Assembly: GCA_049596815.1 (NCBI GenBank)
Contig: JBMYLY010000043.1
Coordinates: 1-11,699, forward strand
Direction: 5' to 3'
Source: UBA724 sp049596815
Lineage (GTDB): Bacteria; Bacteroidota; Bacteroidia; Flavobacteriales; Flavobacteriaceae
DNA length: 11,699 nt
Shown here: positions 7,028-11,699 of the stretch, piece after piece
How the letters are laid out: each line of letters opens with the position of its first letter
Position numbering within the stretch: the first letter of the stretch is position 1
Made by a program: the position numbers and the translations under genes
Notes under the pieces: model-generated
Told to the model about the DNA's origin: nothing
The model's database searches: none
What the model saw: the letters and a program-made list of their open reading frames with translations, nothing else

Positions 7028-9568
7028 ATGCACCCATTGTTGAAGCACACCGGTTCAAAAATACTATTATTCGTTTGCTTAGCCACCATCCTTTTAGGTT
7101 GTAGTGTGCATAAGTCGATTGATGATGAACGTTACCTACTCAACGAAAACATCATTATCTACAATGGCGAAAGAACCAATGTGGATTCATTACGCAGGCT
7201 GATTTCACAAAAACCCAACAACAAACTGCTAGGCATTCCTCTGAAGCTTTTGCTGCATCAGTCTGCCAATCTAAATGTCAATTATGATTTTGACCAATGG
7301 TTGCAAAAGAAGCCCAAGCGACAAGCACGCATGCAAAAAATTTGGTCGCAAAAACAAATCGATCAGATGCGGAGTTATAAAACGCGTTTTCAAGAATGGA
7401 AAATGAGAAATGGAGAACCTCCCTCACTGGTGGATTCTTTATTATACGCCACCTACGCTAACAATCTCAGAACCTACCTCTCTAATAAGGGGTATTTTAA
7501 GACCTCTGTTGAAGTAGAAGAGGTCATAGAGAACGCGTCCAAAAAAAGAAAAAACCTTGTGTATAACATCCAAACGGGGCTTCCTTATGCATTGGACACG
7601 ATTGGCACGCAGATTCAAAGTCCTGTCATCGACTCTCTATACCAGGAAATTCAAAACGAATCACTACTAAAGAAAGGAGATAATTTTAACACTTTGGCCT
7701 TCGAAGCGGAGCGAAATCGCTTGTACCAACACTTTAGAAACTCGGGTGTATATGAATTTCAATTGAACTCCATTGATTTTGAAGTGGCATGGGACACCAC
7801 TGGAACCGATTTTTTACTCCCTGTAAAAATCAACATTGAGGACTTTAGAAAAAATACTGAAAACGGAGTTGTTTTAGCTCCATACTCTGTAAAAAAAATC
7901 AACGCTGTTGATGTATACACAATTTCAGAAGGTCAAGATATCTCTAACGACACTTATTCACAGCAAGGCAGTTTTAATCAAGTACAATTTTTTGGTCAAA
8001 ACAAATTGCGTTACAGACCTAAAGTTTTGGCAGATGCCATAGGCTTACGCCCAGGGATTCCCTACAGCGACTTGTCTAGAGACCAGACGCTTCGACAGCT
8101 CAATAGGCTGCAAATATTCGAGTATCCTACCATCAATTACAGTTATTCGGACAGTTTGCAAAATTGCTTAAATGCATCTATTCTATTGCGGCCCAAAGAT
8201 CGGTTCGGGCTAGAATTTGGGGTAGATCTCACCCAATCTAACATTCAAGACCAAGGAATTGCTTTCAATTCGGGTTTGAGTGTTTTGAACGTTTTTAAAG
8301 GGGCTGAAAGACTGGAACTCTCTGCACGTGGCACGATAGGACGATCCGCAGACCAAGTGATATCAGAGATTGGAGGGGACATCAGCCTCAACATTCCGCG
8401 AATATTTGCGCCAAACCTTTTTTCTAAACTCATTCCGGTTGCACAAAAACCTAGCACCACTTTGAGCTTGGGTACGGCCATCCAAAACAATATTGGACTA
8501 GACAAACAAACTTTCTCCGCCAATCTGAGCTATCGTTGGGAACCCAATACTTTCAGACGCATCGACTTTCGTTTGCTGGAACTTACCTTGGTAAACAATC
8601 AAAATATTGAAAACTACTACAATATATATAACAACGCCTATTCTCAACTCAACGAATTGGCAAAAAACACAGCCAATACAGATGCTTTCTTTGACGGCAA
8701 TATATTGGCGATTCCCGAGGGTGTGGAGTCCTTTGTAGATTTTGTATTGACAGGTGATTCAGAAATTCCCAACTCCAGTACAGACTTCCGCTTGGTGCAA
8801 CGTATCGATGAAAGAAAAATCCGATTGACACAAAATAACCTCATCATCGGGTCAAGCTTTGATTTTGTACACAATACACAAACCGACTTTTTTGATGAAA
8901 GTTTTTCACAAATTCGATTTAAAATAGAAACTTCAGGCAACTTATTATATCTACTATCACCGTCGCTTAATTTGAAAGAAAGAGACGATTCGTACTTGCT
9001 ATTTGACTTGCCATATACCCAGTACATAAAAGGAGAGTTTGACTACATCAGACACTGGTTGGTTGGTGACACCTCAGTCTTTGCTCTACGTGGTTTTGTT
9101 GGATTGGCGCTTCCGTTGGGCAATGCCACTAGCATTCCGTTTAACCGCTCCTATTTTTCTGGAGGTGCCAATGACAACCGCGCATGGGAGGTCTATCGAT
9201 TGGGGCCCGGGAGTAGCAACACAGGAAACGAATTTAATGAGGCCAACTTTAAATTGGCTTTTAACTTGGAGTACCGATTCGATGTAATTGGCGCGCTCAA
9301 AGGCGCCTTGTTTACAGATGTGGGTAACATATGGAATATGGCAGATGATGTCACAGATCCCCATAGAAAGTTTGATGGAATCCAAGACTTGGGAGAAATG
9401 GCCGTGGGCTCTGGATTTGGTCTGCGCTATGATTTTGGATTGTTTCTTTTTAGACTGGATACGGGGTTCAAAACCCACAATCCTGCCTTGCCAAAATCGG
9501 AGCGTTGGCTTACAGATTTTACTTTTCAAAAAGCTAACTTTACAATTGGTATCAATTATCCTTTTTAA
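7028..9568 (+). CDS. tamL: TamL: lipoprotein-anchored TamA/BamA (Omp85) family outer-membrane protein
   Basis: An 846-residue Omp85-superfamily protein of the outer membrane, the Bacteroidota lipidated counterpart of TamA, thought to work with a TamB partner in outer-membrane protein or lipid traffic. The first 25 residues are a lipoprotein signal peptide with lipobox LLGC, so C25 would be lipidated. Residues of about 26-380 form the periplasmic POTRA-like region; the last POTRA is clear at about 333-375 (IGLRPG...YSDLSRDQTLRQLNRLQIF). Residues of about 390-846 are the beta-barrel, ending in the aromatic C-terminus GINYPF. The conserved inward loop that reads RGF/RGY in BamA appears as GGANDNRAW with R718. 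No tamB gene is present in the window. The start at 7028 keeps the whole signal peptide; TTG codons at 7037 and 7040 are alternatives. Flanked by fbaA, which has its own promoter. Confidence 0.88.
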   Translation: MHPLLKHTGSKILLFVCLATILLGCSVHKSIDDERYLLNENIIIYNGERTNVDSLRRLISQKPNNKLLGIPLKLLLHQSANLNVNYDFDQWLQKKPKRQARMQKIWSQKQIDQMRSYKTRFQEWKMRNGEPPSLVDSLLYATYANNLRTYLSNKGYFKTSVEVEEVIENASKKRKNLVYNIQTGLPYALDTIGTQIQSPVIDSLYQEIQNESLLKKGDNFNTLAFEAERNRLYQHFRNSGVYEFQLNSIDFEVAWDTTGTDFLLPVKINIEDFRKNTENGVVLAPYSVKKINAVDVYTISEGQDISNDTYSQQGSFNQVQFFGQNKLRYRPKVLADAIGLRPGIPYSDLSRDQTLRQLNRLQIFEYPTINYSYSDSLQNCLNASILLRPKDRFGLEFGVDLTQSNIQDQGIAFNSGLSVLNVFKGAERLELSARGTIGRSADQVISEIGGDISLNIPRIFAPNLFSKLIPVAQKPSTTLSLGTAIQNNIGLDKQTFSANLSYRWEPNTFRRIDFRLLELTLVNNQNIENYYNIYNNAYSQLNELAKNTANTDAFFDGNILAIPEGVESFVDFVLTGDSEIPNSSTDFRLVQRIDERKIRLTQNNLIIGSSFDFVHNTQTDFFDESFSQIRFKIETSGNLLYLLSPSLNLKERDDSYLLFDLPYTQYIKGEFDYIRHWLVGDTSVFALRGFVGLALPLGNATSIPFNRSYFSGGANDNRAWEVYRLGPGSSNTGNEFNEANFKLAFNLEYRFDVIGALKGALFTDVGNIWNMADDVTDPHRKFDGIQDLGEMAVGSGFGLRYDFGLFLFRLDTGFKTHNPALPKSERWLTDFTFQKANFTIGINYPF
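7056..7063 (-). promoter_or_regulatory. Possible -7 element of the RNA methyltransferase gene, inside tamL
   Basis: The minus strand reads TATTTTTG here, matching TAnnTTTG, and would start transcription about 45-50 bases before the methyltransferase ATG at 7002. No convincing TTG is found at the right -33 distance, and such A/T-rich octamers arise by chance, so this is a weak call. Confidence 0.3.
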
Positions 9569-9584
9569 AGGGCAAAATTTATAC

Positions 9585-9592
9585 TACTTTTG
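9585..9592 (+). promoter_or_regulatory. fbaA: Predicted -7 element of the fbaA promoter
   Basis: TACTTTTG matches TAnnTTTG in the 51-base gap after tamL and lies 27 bases before the fbaA ATG, giving a leader of about 20 bases. The -33 position holds only a T-run (9562-9566) without TTG. Confidence 0.6.
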
Positions 9593-9619
9593 CCGCCTGA
9601 AACTATACAACAAACCACT

Positions 9620-10687
9620 ATGAGTCAATCTTTTTCTCCCGGTGTTGTTACCGGAAAACAAGTCCAAGAAGTATTCAATTTGGCCAAGCAGAAACAATTT
9701 GCATTGCCAGCTGTTAATGTAATTGGATCTAGCTCCATCAACGGGGTATTGGAAACCGCCGCTGCGCTCAACGCACCCGTTATTGTGCAATTCTCTAACG
9801 GAGGTGCACAATTCAATGCCGGAAAAGCACTCAGTAATGACAACCAAGCGGCTGCGATTGCAGGAGCTGTAGCTGGTGCCAAACACGTACATCAACTGGC
9901 CAAAGCCTATGGTGCTGTGGTAATCCTTCATACAGACCACGCGGCTAAAAAACTATTACCTTGGATTGACGGTTTGTTGGATGCGAGCGAGCAACATTTT
10001 AAAGAAACTGGAGCCCCATTGTTTAGCTCTCACATGATTGATCTTTCTGAAGAACCCCTAGAGGAAAATATTGCCATTTGTAAAGAATATTTGGCCCGTA
10101 TGTCCAAAATGGGTATGACACTTGAAATCGAATTGGGTGTTACTGGAGGTGAAGAAGATGGTGTAGACAACACGGACGTAGATGTGTCCAAACTCTATAC
10201 CCAACCCGAAGAAGTAGCCTATGCTTTCGAAGAGCTTTCCCAAGTAAGTGACCAGTTTACAATTGCAGCTGCTTTTGGAAACGTTCATGGTGTTTACAAG
10301 CCTGGTAATGTGAAACTCACACCTAAAATTCTTAAAAACTCTCAAGAATATGTAAGTGAAAAGTATGGTGTTGCGCACAATACCATTGACTTTGTGTTCC
10401 ATGGAGGGTCTGGGTCTAGCTTGGAAGAAATCAGAGAGTCTATTGGATACGGTGTTATCAAAATGAATATCGATACAGATATGCAATATGCATTTATGAG
10501 TGGTGTTCGTGACTACATCCAAGACAACAAAGATTTTCTTCAATCCCAAATTGGAAATCCAGACGGAGATGACGTTCCCAACAAGAAATTCTATGACCCA
10601 AGGGTGTGGCTTCGAAAAGGGGAAACTGCCTTTGTAGAAAGACTCAAAAAAGCTTTTGAGGACTTAAACAACGTGAACACTTTGTAG
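9620..10687 (+). CDS. fbaA: Class II fructose-bisphosphate aldolase
   Basis: A 355-residue zinc-dependent class II aldolase that reversibly splits fructose 1,6-bisphosphate into glyceraldehyde 3-phosphate and dihydroxyacetone phosphate in glycolysis and gluconeogenesis. Catalytic and metal residues match the E. coli enzyme with a constant offset of three: D106 (proton transfer) and H107 (zinc) in LHTDHA, E171 (zinc), the mobile-loop acidic pair E178/E179 in GGEEDGVDN, H223 (zinc) in NVHGVY, H261 (zinc) in FHGGSGS, and the phosphate-binding N283/D285 in KMNIDTD. Near-identical length and the glycine-rich loops place it in the FbaA (class IIa) branch. I chose the ATG at 9620; an extension to 9590 would begin within the promoter. 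It is followed 39 bases later by accD, whose -33 box lies over its last codons. Confidence 0.97.
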   Translation: MSQSFSPGVVTGKQVQEVFNLAKQKQFALPAVNVIGSSSINGVLETAAALNAPVIVQFSNGGAQFNAGKALSNDNQAAAIAGAVAGAKHVHQLAKAYGAVVILHTDHAAKKLLPWIDGLLDASEQHFKETGAPLFSSHMIDLSEEPLEENIAICKEYLARMSKMGMTLEIELGVTGGEEDGVDNTDVDVSKLYTQPEEVAYAFEELSQVSDQFTIAAAFGNVHGVYKPGNVKLTPKILKNSQEYVSEKYGVAHNTIDFVFHGGSGSSLEEIRESIGYGVIKMNIDTDMQYAFMSGVRDYIQDNKDFLQSQIGNPDGDDVPNKKFYDPRVWLRKGETAFVERLKKAFEDLNNVNTL

Positions 10688-10710
10688 TTTATTGGGGTTT
10701 TATATCTTTG
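10681..10710 (+). promoter_or_regulatory. accD: Predicted accD promoter
   Basis: TTTG at 10681-10684 and TATCTTTG at 10703-10710 are 18 bases apart, the same geometry as the tamL promoter. The -33 element covers the last codons of fbaA. The accD ATG is 16 bases after the -7 element, so the leader is about 10 bases. Confidence 0.7.
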
Positions 10711-10726
10711 ATTAAAAATCCACCTT

Positions 10727-11587
10727 ATGGCTTGGTTCAAACGTACTACCAAAGGTATACAAACCAGAACAGAGGAAAAAAAAGACACCCCTCAGGGGCT
10801 GTGGTATAAATCTCCTACTGGAAAGATTGTCGACACCGACGAATTGGCTCAAAATTTTTATGTTTCTCCTGAAGACGATTACCACGTGCGGGTGGGGAGT
10901 AACATCTACTTTGAAATTCTCTTCGATGACAACCAGTACAAAGAATTAGATGAAAAACTATCTTCCAAAGATCCTTTAAAGTTTGAAGACACCAAAAGTT
11001 ATAAAACACGCCTCGATGCTGCCAAAAAGAAAACCAAGCTCAAAGACGCCGTGAGAACAGCTGTCGGGAAGTCCAATGGCAACCCATTGGTGGTGGCTTG
11101 TATGGACTTTGGCTTTATTGGTGGTTCCATGGGTTCGGTTGTTGGAGAAAAAATCTACCGAGCTGCAGACCATGCACTTCAAAATAAAATTCCTTTGTTG
11201 GTCATTTCCAAATCGGGAGGCGCACGAATGATGGAAGCCGCACTATCTCTGATGCAGATGGCCAAAACTTCTGCAAAATTGGCGCAACTTGCTGATGCAG
11301 GAATTCCTTACATATCTCTTTGTACGGATCCCACTACTGGTGGCACAACCGCCTCTTTTGCTATGCTGGGTGACATCAACATCGCCGAACCTGGCGCCCT
11401 GATTGGTTTTGCAGGACCCCGCGTGGTCAAAGACACCACGGGACAAGACCTTCCTGATGGATTTCAAACGGCAGAGTTCGTCTTAGAACATGGCTTTTTG
11501 GACTTTATCACGCACCGAAAAGAACTCAAGAATAAGATTAATTTGTATCTAGACTTGGTTCTCAATCGTCCCTTAACAACAGTTTAG
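10727..11587 (+). CDS. accD: Acetyl-CoA carboxylase carboxyltransferase beta subunit, zinc-ribbon cysteines absent
   Basis: A 286-residue carboxyltransferase beta subunit that, with AccA, moves the carboxyl group from biotin on AccB to acetyl-CoA, the committed step of fatty acid synthesis. The crotonase-like core is intact: CMDFGFIGGSMGSVVGEK at 125-142, the active-site SGGARM at 163-168, TDPTTGGTTASFAMLGD at 200-216 and AEPGALIGFAGPRV at 220-233. The N-terminal segment aligns with the E. coli zinc ribbon without gaps, but the four metal cysteines are replaced by S29, G32, S47 and D50 (W26-Y-K-S...G, and V46-S-P-E-D). Only two cysteines remain in the protein, both in the core. The gene is otherwise normal in frame and length, so it is probably functional. 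rpsO follows; accA is not in the window. Confidence 0.96.
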   Translation: MAWFKRTTKGIQTRTEEKKDTPQGLWYKSPTGKIVDTDELAQNFYVSPEDDYHVRVGSNIYFEILFDDNQYKELDEKLSSKDPLKFEDTKSYKTRLDAAKKKTKLKDAVRTAVGKSNGNPLVVACMDFGFIGGSMGSVVGEKIYRAADHALQNKIPLLVISKSGGARMMEAALSLMQMAKTSAKLAQLADAGIPYISLCTDPTTGGTTASFAMLGDINIAEPGALIGFAGPRVVKDTTGQDLPDGFQTAEFVLEHGFLDFITHRKELKNKINLYLDLVLNRPLTTV

Positions 11588-11607
11588 TATCCCTTAAAAA
11601 AAATCCT

Positions 11608-11615
11608 TACATTTG
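11608..11615 (+). promoter_or_regulatory. rpsO: Predicted -7 element of the rpsO promoter
   Basis: TACATTTG matches TAnnTTTG and lies 57 bases before the rpsO ATG. No TTG is present at the -33 position, where the accD stop codon falls. It predicts a start near 11620-11623, inside the following hairpin, and a leader of about 50 bases, the longest in this window. Confidence 0.55.
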
Positions 11616-11618
11616 CGG

Positions 11619-11639
11619 CCCCAAGAAAGATTCTTGGGG
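11619..11639 (+). promoter_or_regulatory. Perfect 9-bp hairpin in the accD-rpsO gap
   Basis: CCCCAAGAA (11619-11627) pairs exactly with TTCTTGGGG (11631-11639) around the loop AGA. It is the strongest inverted repeat I see in the window. No T-tract follows on either strand, so it does not look like an ordinary intrinsic terminator. It may be a stabilising or regulatory element at the 5' end of the rpsO mRNA, an operator over the start site, or a 3' end for accD transcripts; sequence alone does not decide. Confidence 0.65.
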
Positions 11640-11672
11640 AATTGCATAATAATCATTTACAAAAATATTGGC

Positions 11673-11699
11673 ATGTATCTAACAAAAGAAGTCAAAGAA
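11673..11699 (+). CDS. rpsO: Ribosomal protein S15, first nine codons only
   Basis: The last 27 bases encode MYLTKEVKE, the N-terminus typical of flavobacterial 30S ribosomal protein S15, which binds 16S rRNA early in small-subunit assembly. The window ends inside the gene. The call rests on nine residues plus gene order, since in this group accD is, from memory, commonly followed by rpsO and then pnp. Confidence 0.75.

Noticed and set aside
7003..7089. Longer N-terminus for the RNA methyltransferase starting at 7089
   Set aside because: The extra 29 residues lack family similarity, would lie opposite the tamL signal peptide and would run past the candidate promoter; MFSKSRAKF at 7002 is the natural start.
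9086..9529. A 147-codon minus-strand reading frame opposite the 3' part of tamL
   Set aside because: It is antisense to a strongly supported beta-barrel gene, has no recognisable motif and no promoter; it is a by-product of the opposite strand's codon use.
10058..10549. A 163-codon minus-strand reading frame opposite fbaA
   Set aside because: It mirrors the conserved aldolase codons, is rich in His/Phe/Ile as expected for an antisense shadow, and shows no domain.
1..11699. A previously undescribed defence, toxin or mobile system
   Set aside because: Every coding region with support belongs to a known housekeeping family, gaps are about 100 bases or less, and there are no terminal repeats, integrase, transposase or arrays.

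Overview
The window looks like a chromosomal core segment from a marine-type member of the Flavobacteriaceae (Bacteroidota). Four things point there. It carries a PorT/SprT gene, a type IX secretion component confined to Bacteroidota. It carries a lipoprotein-anchored TamA homologue (TamL). Intergenic regions repeatedly show the Bacteroidota promoter -7 element TAnnTTTG, in the best cases about 18 bases after a TTTG/TTG, while Shine-Dalgarno sequences are lacking. The gene order fbaA-accD-rpsO is also, from memory, typical of the group. DNA is moderately AT-rich with even codon use; I see no sign of recent transfer, no transposon, no CRISPR array and no tRNA or rRNA gene.

Layout. Bases 1-1919 (+) hold the 3' part of a membrane fatty acid desaturase followed 3 bases later by a class I aminotransferase (aspC). 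Bases 1916-4761 (-) hold trkA-trkH, a potassium uptake pair; trkH runs head-on into aspC with a 4-base overlap. A compact divergent promoter region (4762-4864) separates trkA from ubiE/menG (+), whose end overlaps porT (+). porT converges with a SpoU-type RNA methyltransferase gene (-) with a 14-base overlap. That gene is divergent from tamL (+) with only 25 bases between start codons. tamL is followed by fbaA, accD and the first nine codons of rpsO, each with its own recognisable -7 element.

Functionally the genes are housekeeping: membrane lipid synthesis (AccD) and modification (desaturase), menaquinone synthesis (UbiE/MenG), potassium homeostasis (TrkAH), outer-membrane assembly and secretion (TamL, PorT), central carbon metabolism (FbaA), amino acid metabolism (AspC) and translation (RNA methyltransferase, S15). 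Packing is very tight: the longest gap is about 100 bases, so no stretch over 300 bases lacks a gene.

I did not find a new multi-gene system. The items most worth a second look are small: an AccD in which all four zinc-ribbon cysteines are replaced, a perfect 9-bp hairpin at the expected start of the rpsO transcript, two interleaved inverted repeats between the trkA and ubiE promoters, and a tamL promoter that predicts an almost leaderless mRNA.
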